This document shows positions 49,846 through 62,549 of a DNA stretch of 64,000 nucleotides, in pieces. The notes under the pieces are model-generated. The model was not told where the DNA came from. It was given only the letters and a program-made list of their open reading frames with translations, and made no database searches. Made by a program: the position numbers and the translations under genes. The stretch is from Climacium dendroides (Eukaryota; Streptophyta; Bryopsida; Hypnales; Climaciaceae). The stretch is from the NCBI GenBank assembly GCA_950106755.1, contig OX467086.1, forward strand, positions 25,500,001 through 25,564,000, given 5' to 3'. Numbering within the stretch: position 1 is the stretch's first letter; each line of letters begins with the position of its first letter.

Positions 49846-50031
49846 CTCCAACCACCTTGGGCGCTTAGCACCTTGACAAAATGGCAGGGCGGTAACCGCC
49901 CTACCTTGGTCAGCTCGGCTTTCTTCGTATTGTATTGTATTTTGTTTTGTTGCTTGTCCCCCCAAGTCGCTTGTAGTTGGGTCTTGCTTTTTCTTTATTC
50001 TTGTAGTAAAAGCTTCTTTATTCGTGTAAAA
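49846..50031 (+). mobile_element. Short retroposon with 14-bp target duplication
   Basis: AAATACATATAGCA occurs at 49832–49845 and again at 50032–50045. The 186 bases between are more GC-rich at the left and end in a short A run, as expected for a SINE or the 3' end of a truncated LINE. No clear Pol III B box was seen, so a truncated LINE is also possible. Orientation is taken from the A-rich end. Confidence 0.72.
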
Positions 50032-50553
50032 AAATACATATAGCAAACCATAGGGTTTTTAATAAATATGTCAAAGACCATTATAAAGCAATATAGCTAT
50101 GTGAAAATAAAAAGCAAGGATGAAAAGGGGTTCATGGACGTGGACCCCACAAATGATATTGAAAACTATTTGGATATTGTGGAAATTTTTTGAAATCGAA
50201 GGAGGAAGTAATTTGGCACATTTCCTTAGTAGTGACTAAAGTGACCAGTGCCCCGGAAGAGCAATAATCACAACTAAGGATTCCACATTGGAAATTCTTG
50301 AAGTTGATGAATCATCAAAGTCTTGAAGAATTTAGGGTGAACAATTAGTAGAGTGTCATCTGATTAGAGGGCCTTATAATCCACGAGATTGCAACATGAC
50401 AAACAATACAAACAACCTATTTTATATAAGTATACATAATAGCAACCTCAAATATTTCAACATTTGGGGTGAAATATATTAACAACTTCTATACCATAAA
50501 ATGAAAAACACAAAACTAAGTTCAATAATTTAGAAAGTAAACTATTTTGCTAA

Positions 50554-50850
50554 GTGCACTAACCTGTATTTAATAGGGTTAGTGTAAGCTATGACATATG
50601 AATTATTTTTTCCAATATGGAATGTGTTACTAACTGAACTAACCCCCAAAATACATGTTAGTACAATTAGTATCAAATGATTAACTTTTTACCATATTAT
50701 GTGTAACTAAGTAGACTAACCCTAGAAATACATGTTAGTTCAGTTTGTGACAAGTGATTAATTTTAAGCATATCTATGTGTCACTAACTGCACTAATCCT
50801 AAAAATGAGGGTCAGTGTAGTTAGTGTCACATGATATATTTTTTTCAATT
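50554..50850 (+). repeat. Degenerate ~77-bp tandem repeat
   Basis: GTGTNACTAA-type starts occur at about 50554, 50624, 50701 and 50778, each followed by ACTAAYCC and AATACATGTTAGT-like sequence. Confidence 0.75.
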
Positions 50851-52660
50851 GAGATAAATTGACCCCTCCCTCAGCACCCAAAGAAGAAACAAAAAAAGAA
50901 AACTATAATTGACCACGCCTAAGTAATTTGCGGGGCATTGTCACAAATACGAATTTGAAATTTTTATGAAAATCAGATGTAGAATATAAAAAACAACAGC
51001 ATATGCCCACTCGGCCTAAGGAAGGGGGCACGTCACCCTACCTATTGCTTCTGAGGGGATGTATTGTGGCATAACCACGTGGCAGCTTTATGCTGCAAAG
51101 TCAGGGCCAGGCTAGGGCTATTACCCTAATACAGCTGCAACTCTCAATTGCTACAATGTAAGAAGTCGGTACCGATTTCCCTTCCTCATTTTTGTAAACA
51201 TAGGTTTTGAATTACTATTGCTGAATTTATGTATGTCGTGCTACTTGGTAGGTTGGTTTTGGAATCGACAAGGAGGGTCTTCGAAGTGTTTGCAAATGGC
51301 TGACCGAAACTTACAGTTGTGGAAGGGGCATGTCGGAGGAATAGGATCCGACGCAGCAAGAAGGACGGTCGCAGCTACAAATCCTTAGGTACATCAGTAA
51401 CATCCTCTTCACTTCCATTTCGTGAACATTATAGGCAATACTTCGTGAGAGGAGAGAGTCAATCGAGAGGAGTCAATCAATCGAGAGGAGAGATTCAATG
51501 ACAATTTTTGCATGAACTTCCTTCTATTTGTTTGGTCTCGAGCTCGAGAGAGTAGCATTAGGTCCTATTGCATACACAACAAACTTTTGTGAGAAAATAA
51601 CATCGGAAAACCTACGACTACTCTTCCAGAGCCAAGGAACTTAGGGAATGCTTGCGAGCTTGAATTATTGCAAGCCTGTTTGCTAGTATGCAATAAGCCA
51701 GATAAGAGTTGCAAAAGTATACTTAGCACTCCGGCTTGGTCATGCATGCCGGCTTTATTATGGAAGGTCTTTTGATGCTGAAAGATAGCCTTATGCTATC
51801 GGCGCATGCACATGACAGATTTGATTGCATTATTGTCTAATCGCATTGAGGTTTGAACGCATTGAAGTCTGATTGCCATCAGCTCTGATTGCATTGGGAT
51901 ATGCATGCTTTGATCGCGTTGGGGGTAGACATGCCTTGAACTTCATATAGGGCCTCTTGAAACCAAAACAACCTTAAGAAAGACAATGTAGTGAAAGGCC
52001 GATACTTCAAAACTGTAGGGTGAGCAGTATATGGAAATTGTGATCTGTGCATGATCAAAACTACAACTCTCTCTTCTTGGGCCCGAGAGACTCATACTTA
52101 GTCCCGCCTCATGCAAAAGTATCGATAATCTAGACTCACATCTGCGTCTGCTGAAAATCCTAGAAATGGATCACAATTAATGCTTTATATATGTTGTGCA
52201 TGATTTGAACAACATATTGGTCTTCTCGGTCTTGAGACACTATCCCGCGGAACTAATGCCTGTGTAGAGAACAACATTATTGATTTGCTCCTTAGGCCTC
52301 ATAACGCAGTAGTAATGCAGTAGTGATAAGACAATTTGAAATGTGCATGGTGAATAAAGATGACTTATGCATGTCTAGGATGCCTCAGGCCCAAGAGGAC
52401 ACCCAAGAGGTTACGTATTAGCCATATATTATGCACACAACTCAATTTAGACATGTTCACAAGACATTCTTGGATTTTATGACTTGAGAGTTCAAGTCAG
52501 TGTCACAAGGTTTTATGATTAGGTTCGGAATAGCATTGAGCTTTTGCTATGAAAGTACTTTGTATACATCAATAATCTCCCTAAACACCTTAAATAATCA
52601 TAAACCTACCTTCAAGGTTCTTATATTCCCAAATCCCTATCCTATATTTCCTTCAATAAC

Positions 52661-53029
52661 CTAGAAATTGTCATATTTAGCTTTGATTTAGAATAACTTT
52701 TGGATAGTAATTCCAAATGACTTGAAACTTTGCCACATTATAGATCAACTACTTAAACACTCTCATGCCAACTTTCAAATCAATACAAGATATTGTTCAA
52801 CTTTGGTGGACATTTCCCCAATACTAACTTTCTAACCCTTGTCAAAATTCCTAAACTCTCATACCTAACTTTGATTTAGCATAACTATTGGACAGTAGTT
52901 TCAAATGACTTAAAAACTTTTTCACATTATAGATCAACTACTTAAATACTCTCATACCAACTTTCAACTCAATACAAGATACTATCCAACTTTGGTGGAC
53001 ATTTCTCCAATACTGACTTTTTAACCCTT
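52661..53029 (+). repeat. 190-bp tandem duplication
   Basis: The blocks starting 52661 and 52851 share CACATTATAGATCAACTACT, CAACTTTGGTGGACATTTC and TTTCTAACCCTT-like ends, a period of 190 bases. The second unit ends near 53029. It is non-coding. Confidence 0.85.
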
Positions 53030-56000
53030 CACTGCCTCCACACCCTGGTTGTATTTTGTACATAACTTTTAGATATAAAATCCATTGAAACTAAATTTTT
53101 GGCACAAAGTAGAAGATAATATAAGAAGAGTATATTTCAAGTTTCACGTTCATATCATAAAAATTTAATAAGAATGACGCTCCTCAATATACCATCTTTG
53201 GCTACCTTAAAATCCAAATACCTTCACTTCAACGCCTCATAATTTTTTCTCCATAGTAGATTTAGATTTGAAACTTGGCACACTTATGTATAAAATTTTC
53301 AAAAGTCCAGATCCAAATTATAGAATTCAACCAATATTCTTGCAAAATGTTATACAAAAGCTCTCCAAATCAATACTCTATTTTAAATAAACCTCCCCTA
53401 ACAACAACACAACTTACTCACTCAAGTACCCCCACCTCCTCCAACCCTTCAAGAGACAAGAAAAAAGAGAGAGAAAGAGCAAAGGATCAGCCTTTGCCTC
53501 TAGTAGCCACCACAAAACCCGCCGGCTAGCCGCTAGCTAACCCTAACCCTAATTCCACTACCCTAGTATTAACTACTAACAACCGGTTATCGAGCAGCAA
53601 CAACATAGTCAAGACCAAGGCTCCTAACAGTTACATACTCCATCACTAGCAACTTACAACACACAATACTAACAACTAATTTTTCAACTAACAGGATGTC
53701 TAATTCAAATAGTAGACAGTCCACATCACGACACCAGACTCATGCATTTGTAAATTTATGTCAATTATGTCATTGTAGAATGCATAACTATTTGCCACTA
53801 GTGACTCTCTCGGACTCAAGGGGATTGTATTTGGAACAATAGCATGGACATCTTTCATTTGTTGGTCATGTTGACTCATTTAATAAAATTAAAAATAAAA
53901 TCTGTAGATTTAGATCATGGTAGATTAGTACTCAATCATCACAAATTCTCTATAACTTGGTGTCTAGAGTTTAGGTGATCTTGCGCTGAAGTTTATATAA
54001 TTTGTTTTTCTTTATTAAGGATTTGTAACCCCCACTTCTGAAAAACCTCAGTTTTAGGCATTGGAGCACCTAATTTATCCTCATGATTATGAAAAAAACA
54101 ATGTTTGCAAATGTGAATTGCATTTGTGAATTATCAATTAATTATTGTTAACTAGAAGTAAAAGAGGGAATTCTGCATTAACAATATAGTTCAAAACCCC
54201 TCTCAGACCCAAGAACAACTTCCTTAGGACTCGAGGCTACATGTATTGTGCAAAAATCGACAATCTCTTATTGTATTGCGTATTTTTGTTGTGCGCCTTC
54301 TTTAGTAGACTTTGACTAATTCCAATTTGATTCTATTGTTCGGTAGATAAATCTTGACATTGCTCCATCCTTGAGGGCTCCGCATGCAACGCATGTTGAG
54401 GTTCCTCTAGAGATGATTGTGACTAAGGACACCAACATCTTAGCTGTACTTGCATCAGCTAATAAAACTATGGTATGCCTAATTAGATTAATCCGAGATC
54501 TTGAGTTCCTAATAGATGATATGTATGGAAGTCCTATATGTTTAGAAGGGTTTCTCCAAGAGATTGACCAGGCCATAGCTCAGATGGCCATGGATAGCTT
54601 GATGTCCCCTACTCATTCATCTTGTACATCAGTAGGAGAAGACCAAGTTGTCATGGTCCTTCCTGTATTACAGTTTACGATAGAGTTTTATACATGATCC
54701 CTCAATAATCTAGAAGTTACTTCTGGATTAAACTCAAAAGATGACACTCTCATATATTGCTGCGGATTCTTTAGATCGGTTACTACAGCTTGCGGTTGTG
54801 GCTTATGATGTTATATATACTTTGGTTTCATGAATGACTTCGGTTTTGTATTATATGTATTCCATTATCAATCATACATTATCATTTATATCTTTAATGT
54901 GTTTCCAAGTACTACTTGTGAATATTAAATTTATCGAATGATTGAATATGATGCAGTATGCTAGGGAGGGCATCATTATGGAGTCACCAACCAAGTTGAC
55001 TGGATATTCCATGTTGGTAGCAAGATCACCATAGCGGACGGGATTGGGAGCAAATATGTCTAAAGGGGAGGACGTGCAAATTTTGGAATTGCAGTGTCGG
55101 TATATAGAGGATGACATCATGAGAGCCCAAACAATGGATTTTGTATTTATCATTTCTAGTCTGAGGTTAACTACGTCTGAATCGTCTCAGATGTGCATAC
55201 CACTTTGTTGGCTTGTCCCAATGCCAATGGTCTGCCCAACCTTATCTTGTGATTTGACCTTGCTCAAAAATAAATTGATCTAGGGCTATGAGGAGTGAGT
55301 GAGAGTCTTCTATGGGTCTATTTCGGATGAAGACGGCCAAACATCAATGTTCACTAGTAGTGAAAAAGAGATTCAATATGGAATTTAGTCAACAATGAAT
55401 TTAACAAAAGTTGAAATCTCAAGCCATACTGAAGCACCTAGTAGATTATAAGTTTTTTGTTTGTGGTGGGAACCAGAGAAAAATTGCGTGGATGAATCAC
55501 ATTGTGCAATGTCATCCGACAGATTGAGATTGGCACATCTCAGTTGACTCTATTGTTTTGGACATGCGGGGTTGAATTGGGGTGGCTATGCAAGCGATAC
55601 ATGCATGATATCAATAAGTAAGTTTCCTATGATTCTTGATGACACTTTCATTTAAGAGTCTTTTTATTTATGCACTAAAATTTATAATTGAAAATAAAGA
55701 TTTACTGTTTACTAATTAAAGAGTGGTATTGTATAGCAGACATACTGAGAACTCTCATGTCAAGACGAACCTTGTCTACACCTTGTATTGAGTTCAAAAG
55801 TATTGTGTCATGGAGTTGGAGAAGTCCAATGAGCTACTTAATCCAGAGACCAGAGGAAGCCAAGACCTGCCAATAGAATACAAAGAAGATGTGGTACTTA
55901 ATGCCACTTGAGGTCTTCACCTCCTTTATATTCAAGGTATGATATGAGTCGTAAATGTTAAATTCTCTATTATGGACCTTTCTATACTAGTATCTACTAG

Positions 56001-56759
56001 CTAGTTTGGATCCCCTTTCTAATGTGTTTTACTTGGTCTCCCAACAAGAGATTGCAACAACAACAGATGTTGCAATTAGGAAGGTAGAAGGCTCAGAAAG
56101 CGCTCATCTAAGGAAAAAAAGACCTTTGTACAAAAATGAGTGCATCCAAAGTATTTTTACATTTTTGTGGAAGAAAGAAATGAAGAATACAACAGTGGAA
56201 ATTTTAAGTTTAATTTTTTGACTTGAAATGAATAAGATATGATCTTTCAAAGTCAAAGGTGAATAGGTCCCTATTAATGCTCATAGGTGCAATTGTAATC
56301 AATCAAAACATGCCATTGAATGGAGCCAATGAGTGTAAGAATGATCCTAACCATGCCTTTAAATGGAACCAATGAGTCTAAGAATGATCCACTATACGTT
56401 ACCATTCAATTCACTCCCAATTGGAAATCAAAATTTATTACAATTGCTAAACACCCTAGGTTTTCTTCACATAGTATCAAATCCAATTCAAAGTGTTGTA
56501 ACTTTTGCATATGATGTCCAAATTCAATAAACTTATTGGAAAATTACATTCTCACTTCTAGTTTGTGTGGTAAAATTTTCAGATCAATACAAGATGTAAT
56601 GATTTTTTGGAAGCCAATCAAAGCTCATAGGTTCAATTTGAGTCCACAAAACTGCATTTGATGGCTACAACTTCAGAGGCTTGTATCTCCTTCATCCAAT
56701 GTTAGTTTTCAAAAAAAAATTGTTGGGTTGTGTTTCCCTTGAAGTCTAGTTATTGTGAT

Positions 56760-57056
56760 AAGATTTTCATATCAATCCAAGTTGTTTTGAATGTTTGGGA
56801 GCAATTCGAAGTTTAAAATCCCGACATTTTTGAATTACAGTGAACTTCAACGGCTTGTTTCTTCTGCATACAATGTCTGTTTCTAATAATTTTGTTTGGA
56901 AAAGTTGCACATACTAGTCTAGTTTTTGTGGTTAAAATTTCACATCAATACAAGAAGTTATGAGTGACTGAGAAGCATTTTAGTAGAAGGAGGTTCAGCC
57001 TCATATGTGTTTTTTGCAATTTTTCTTGCTATTTTTTGACATTTCAAAGTCATTCT
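56760..57056 (+). repeat. Dispersed repeat, copy B
   Basis: Matches 1–305 over its full length in the same orientation. It lies in the roughly 1.15-kb insertion that interrupts the decayed ParB-like gene, so the repeat arrived after that gene. Its own ends were not determined. Confidence 0.75.
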
Positions 57057-57902
57057 ATGGACCTCACCAAATTCAGGTCCTTATTATGAGTAAAATCACT
57101 CATAATGATGAACCATTTGACCTACTCAATAACCTAAAATCACACACATGGGTTGGCAATATCTCACCACATGAAGTCATTTCCATTTCTACATCCCATG
57201 CATGTGCACTATTTTGGACACTTGTGTAGGGGCGGTTCTTAATGGCCAAATTGTTTTCAAGCCTCCTCCTATACAACAAAGATACTCCAATTGACCATGT
57301 TACGAAAGGGAGCTACATTGGCTATGAGATGTTCCATTAAGGACTCGACGAAGAAGTCATACAAAAAAAATTCAAAGATCATAGTAGTAGTTACACCTGC
57401 ACTTGGGGTTGAGTGGCTACAAGAGATACAATTGACTCACATCAATAGTTTTGTTGATTTATTCACTCCATGTAATTTCATTGAAGATTCTATGTTCAAT
57501 GAACTACTATAGATCAAATGTCATTGGAGCCTATATGCTCTATCAGAGTTGACCCTAGAGAAGTTGCAAATGATTGCAACCTTGAACCTCAACCCAACAT
57601 ACAAGGTGAAGTGGTTGAAATGGATAAACAACTCAGGCCCATCTTGAGAGGCACAACATTTTCCAACGCGTCCAATCAATGAAGAGAAGTTATTGCTCTT
57701 TCTAACAAAGGCATGTTGGTACACAAGGATAGAACATCAACTACATCTATCCATATGCTTTCCATGGGAAAAATTCCATTTATTTTGTTGTTTGGTATGT
57801 TCCTTCTTGAAATAACTTTGTATCATGTGATGACTATTCAAGTGGATTCACAATAATTTTTGTACAGATGGAGGAGGCAGCTACAGAAATGTTTGATTCT
57901 AT

Positions 57903-58232
57903 CACTATAACAAAACATGGTAAAAAAAACCGCAGTCAAAATCAACTACAAGTTTTTTTGCCATGGTTTTGTGCAGGCCGACTATGCGCACAGTCAACAT
58001 TTTTTGCAATTTCCCACTGCAATTTTTGGAATTTTTGAACATGAAATATATTGTTGAAAAGATATTTTCAATACCTTTCCAACGGTACATTACACGCTCA
58101 AAAATTCCAAAAATTGCAGTGGGAAATTGCAAAAGAAGTGGACTATCCACTACTCGCGCCTGCACAAAACCGTGGCAAAAAAACCGTAGTTGATTTTGAC
58201 TGCGGGTTTTTTTGCCATGTTTTGTTATAGTG
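57903..58232. mobile_element. Foldback CACTA MITE, 330 bp
   Basis: Both ends read CACTATAACAAAACATGG inward, and the two arms stay complementary for well over 100 bases around a short centre. The target duplication TAT flanks it (57900–57902 and 58233–58235). Joining the flanks with one TAT restores the reading FDSINKKY, which aligns with FDNIVKKD of the intact ParB gene, confirming the insertion point. There is no coding capacity. Transcription would give a long hairpin. Confidence 0.93.
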
Positions 58233-58260
58233 TATTAACAAAAAGTATTAATAATTGGCT

Positions 58261-59397
58261 TACGTCAATCCAAATACAAACTCTCATAAATAGTGCAAGA
58301 AAAATTAGGCAAGAGTCTACACTCTACATTTAAAAACAATAGTCTAGAAGTACAAATAGTTGCCTAGTACTATTATTTCAGTCTACCTATACAATAAATC
58401 CTAAAAACTTCTATATTTAATAGTAAAATTAGGTTGCCTTACCAATTAGGTTGTTTTTCCTTCCTAAAGATACTTTACAAGCCATCAAAGTCAACAAATA
58501 TTTCTACAAATTTTTCCATTTACATACATGGAGGTTCATGAGTCCCAATTACAAAAATACTTCATTCAAAAATAGTAAATTCTTGAAAAAAAAAGAGGGA
58601 ATATTTATATATTGTAGACTATTGAAAAATTAGTGTGGAGCAACCTACTTTCAATAATCCTTGTACATTATTATAGAACCAATTACATATTTCATAACAA
58701 TTAATACCTACCTCTTTTATATTCCACTTAGCTTCATAAGAAAAATTGAACAACATTGTACATGTCCATGTTTTATTTGCAAAGCCATACTTACCACAAT
58801 GAACCATGCCCTTCTCATCAATTTCAATGGATGAAAACCCATTTATTCCTATGCATAAAGAATTTAACTTCTACACTTATAATTTCTTTGTTGGTACCTA
58901 TAATTTGATTTATTTTTGACTCTTTGATTAATAAACCTCCATTTTTCATAAAGAAAACTGAACTGTATTTTCAAGAATGGCTTTCCATTCCTACATCACA
59001 CATTATGCTTTATACTCCATCAACTTTACTAAATTGAAAATCAAACTGCTCTCACCTATATGTCAATACTTTTAACACTTTTGTTTCTATTTTTATTCAT
59101 GGTATTCACTTCAAAATTATATATCTACATGATTTTGTTCATGATTAAATAAGGAATTTCTAATTTTTCTCATATTATAAACTACAACATTATCATTTCT
59201 TTAATATTCAATAATCATTTCCATTTGCAAAGAACAAACCTAACAAAACCCATTTCAATGTGCAACTTCACTAAAATAAACGCCCCAAAGCAACTGCAAT
59301 CTCCAAAGCTAGGAAACAAGGATAGAAATACATGCCTATAGTAGGAAACAAGAATGCTAGAGAATGATGAAACATACCTGTTGTTCATTCAAAAGCT
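58261..59397. other. AT-rich intergenic DNA, nothing recognised
   Basis: Contains no supported frame. The missing linker and methyltransferase part of the second ParB copy is not found here. Confidence 0.45.
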
Positions 59398-60178
59398 TTA
59401 TTCATCATCTTCTGATGATTCTCCTATATCCCTATCAAACAGTACAACATGCTTTTCTTCTAAGTCACCAAAAAATTCATTTACTTGAATGTTTCGTCCC
59501 CCTAGAAGTGAATTTGGATACGTCTCTGATACTTTCATTGCCACTCTTAGTCCTTCAAAATCCACATCTCTACCAATGGCAAACATTTCTAGCTCTTCCT
59601 CATCCTCCAATTCAATATCAATTCTGCGTCCTCGCACCTCTGTTCGTAATACTATTTTCCAACCTGGTTCATCCTCATTGTCTGAAAAAACACACTTGGT
59701 GACAGTGAATTGGGAAAGCAAATGCTTCATATCCAAAAGGCACAAGTGCTCTAAAATTTGCCATAGTAAACCCCTATTCATCTTTTTTCACTGTCGCATT
59801 CCTACCTTTATAGTTGGCCTTTACTCAGTCCCAGACTAAAAGCACTATGCAATGTCTCCCATAGTCAAGCTCTACTATCTCCAAAATTTGACCTATATAC
59901 TCCAAGTCTGCATTTACTACATTCTGATCTCACCTCTTTAATCGACATGGTTGTCGAAATACTGTAGCAACACCAAAATTACAAGTGTTTTTTATGCTTT
60001 GCTCGGCACTCTTCGCCCGAAAATGATATCCATATGCATATATGCTTTTGAAGCTTTTGGCTTGAAGAGAAGGTAATTTTAAAGAATCTTGCACATCTTC
60101 AGCAATCACCTTTCCCTCCTGCATAGTACTTTGAACATCCTCTTCAATCCACTTAGCAAATGATGGAATCTCCTCCAT
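59398..60178 (-). pseudogene. CACTA (TNP2-type) transposase C-terminus, DUF4216 region
   Basis: The minus strand encodes IYAYGYHFRAKSAEQSIKNT and NFGVATVF, then across a frame change YIGQILEIVELDYG, IVLLVWD-VKANYKG, DEYRGLLW, and finally EDEPGWKIVLRTEVRGRRI. This order (GY-x-F-x-x-K, NxGV, ELDYG, V…W, PGWKVVL) is the DUF4216 domain found in TNP2-type En/Spm transposase genes. The C-terminus is acidic (GESSEDDE, then stop). A stop and frame changes near 59800–59930 break it. Confidence 0.72.
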
Positions 60179-62549
60179 CCCTACAAGATATGGTGCTCCT
60201 CTCCTGCCATTCTGGTGGGGGTATCTCCTTCAAAACTAAGCTCTTACATTTGACCTCTCTTGGCAGATCTCTTGATACCTCCTACAAATAATAACACACC
60301 CTCCTTGGTCAGTTTGTGTCATTTAACATATTCTACTCATTTGTTGCATTGATCTAGTATCAACATCTTAACAAGTCTTCATCCCCAATTTCAAAATCAC
60401 ATAATCATTTTGAAATTCATCATACCATTCAAGCAATCATGTAAAAAACATTGTTTGATCTAGAAATAATTCTTTTACTAGTTATAAGACTACAATGATG
60501 CCATTCCATAACGTAGTGTGCATGTTTACATGTTTGTCACATACAAATACTAAGAGCAACCTTGCTTTTTTACTTTTGAAGACAATGCAAGGGTGGCAAT
60601 TACTTAAAATTTCCTCTAGCATAGTATTTCTACATTGATCCATCCTTTGGACCATAAAATAATTTTCAATCACATTCATGCACCTTTTCATTATATTATT
60701 TCAAATTCATCCATTTTCAAACTACAAAAAAAATAAAATAAGCAAACTCATATTACATTTATATAGTGTAAAGTAAGAATTTACTTTGAAAAGTTGAAAT
60801 TAGGTCCCATCATGCACAAAATAAAAATATTACTATACATACCTAATTAGATGGGTGCTACGTATCCTAAAATGCTTCATAATTAAAAAAATCCACATAA
60901 TCTTAACTTCTACTAGAATTTCAATTTCATTTGCAATTAAATGACGTGATGTCTCATTTCTCCTACTCACATGACATTATGCCATACCAACCCTTTTCTA
61001 ATATGGTTCATAGTTCACCATAGAAATTCTTTAATGTTTGTTTGAACTATGAATTTTACTCTCTTCTTTAGCATCCATAAATCATATTGAAATTTGTGTC
61101 ATACAACCTCCAATATTCCTTTTAACTATTGAGCTACACAACTATATTTTTAAATCAATCAAATTTTTAGACCTATGATAACAATGATGAATTTGAATAG
61201 CATCAATAAGGTAACTACATAAAAAATTACAAAAATAAGCAATAAGCACAAATTCAGTATAAAGTAGGAGTTTTTAAAAGTACTCATGATGAAATATCGC
61301 CCACCTCCTCAAATGCACACCTTTTGTACATGTTCTTTTTGCATTGTATCAACAATGTACAAATATTGTACATTTGAAGAGGTGGACAATTTAAGAGCCA
61401 TATGCCATTTCAACTTCAAATTTTCATAACTAATTTAAAAAAGCTACAATAATATGAAATAACTTGAATTAGATGTCAAATCCTCTTCTCTTTCAAGGAA
61501 AATTTATTGAAATATATTTTAAAAACCTTCACCTCCCCAAATTTAGGTTTCAGTTCTTATATGGATGCTTTTTGGACCTCCTACTTTAGTTCCCATTATT
61601 ATACTGAAACATTTTTTGTGTGCTTCATTTGTAGTTTACAAAAACTATATATTCTCTTAAAATGCATTTTTGAGACTCCATATAAATAACCTACACAAAA
61701 TAGCAAAAATAGATTATACCACGTACAATAGTTTCTTGACATTTGACTTTGTATAAATATTTTCAATTATTGTACAAAAATGCACTACTTCTTAAACTAA
61801 GTATTGTTGGAATTGGGACTTATGAAGCTACATGTGCACAAATAAAAATATTTTTAGAAATATTTATCAACTTCAATGGCTTCTAAAGTATTGTCTAGAC
61901 AAAAGGCATCCTAATTTCAACATTTTGTGTACAAATCCTTAATGGGATAGAAATAGGTATAACCAAAATCAATAGTAAACTTCCATTAAAAGTATAAACA
62001 AATTTCATGTTCCAATCTACAATATGTAATTACAGAAAGCAATCATATTTTGGATGTAGTTACCTTATTCTCTTTGACCAACAAAAAACCCTATAAAAAC
62101 ACCATTTTCTCAATTAAGCTTACATAGAGCTCACCACTACCATACTGCCTCCATTAACTTTCTTGTGGCCTTATGGTTTCCACCACTCATTTCTTTTTGC
62201 TTTATTAGAGAAACTTTGATAGCATCTTTTTCCTTCCTTTCTTTTTGCTACTACATTAGGACATATATAACTCTAAATCACTTAAACATTCTTTAATATT
62301 AGTTAAGATAGATGGCATATAAAAATTTGGATCTACATCTACTATTTTAAAATGTTAACTAATTCTTATTATCACCACTTCCTGAAATAACTTTCATCGA
62401 TTTCTTTATTTACTTTCGAATTAGTTTCATTCTTTTATTACCATAGGACTTTGAACTGACATCCTCCAATCTCCATATAATAGAAGACAACTATCTTTTT
62501 AAACAAAACAATGAACACCTTGTCCTTTTTTGAAATGGACCAAGAAAAC
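60179..62549. other. AT-rich DNA between two transposase remnants
   Basis: Probably the interior of a decayed CACTA element (introns or insertions) between its DUF4218 and DUF4216 parts. No further coding block was recognised. Confidence 0.45.

Larger units (their letters stand above)
49071..55082. other. Region between the two decayed genes of the second copy
   Basis: No gene is supported. It corresponds in position to the divergent promoter region of the first copy but is about 6 kb long, so it has probably been enlarged by insertions: a 186-bp retroposon and tandem repeats are listed separately. 51000–52400 is less AT-rich and could be part of a retrotransposon, but no long terminal repeat pair was seen. 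An open frame of 108 codons at about 54371–54697 has no recognised family. Confidence 0.45.
55083..58260 (+). pseudogene. Second ParB–methyltransferase copy, decayed and truncated
   Basis: Blocks matching the first copy occur in the same order. CIPLCWLVPMPMVCPTL lies near 55195–55245. FFVCGGNQRKIAW and DWHISVDSIVLDM follow near 55440–55570 in shifting frames. HTENSHVKTNLVYTLY then comes after a putative acceptor near 55736. EIATTTDVAIRKVEG is near 56050, GVEWLQEIQ near 57405, LEKLQMIATLNLNP with VKWLKWINNS near 57555–57630, and EEAATEMFDSI before the MITE at 57903. Several stops and frameshifts are present. Sequence between blocks fits the intron positions of the first copy, so this is a DNA copy and not a retrocopy. 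The charged linker and methyltransferase part are missing. A repeat-bearing insertion lies between about 56130 and 57285. Confidence 0.8.

Noticed and set aside
53537..53555. AACCCTAACCCTAA, telomere-like
   Set aside because: Only two units and not the plant TTTAGGG array; chance.
51000..53600. Possible LTR retrotransposon suggested by changed base composition and a purine/pyrimidine-rich patch
   Set aside because: No pair of long terminal repeats, primer-binding site or gag/pol frame was recognised.
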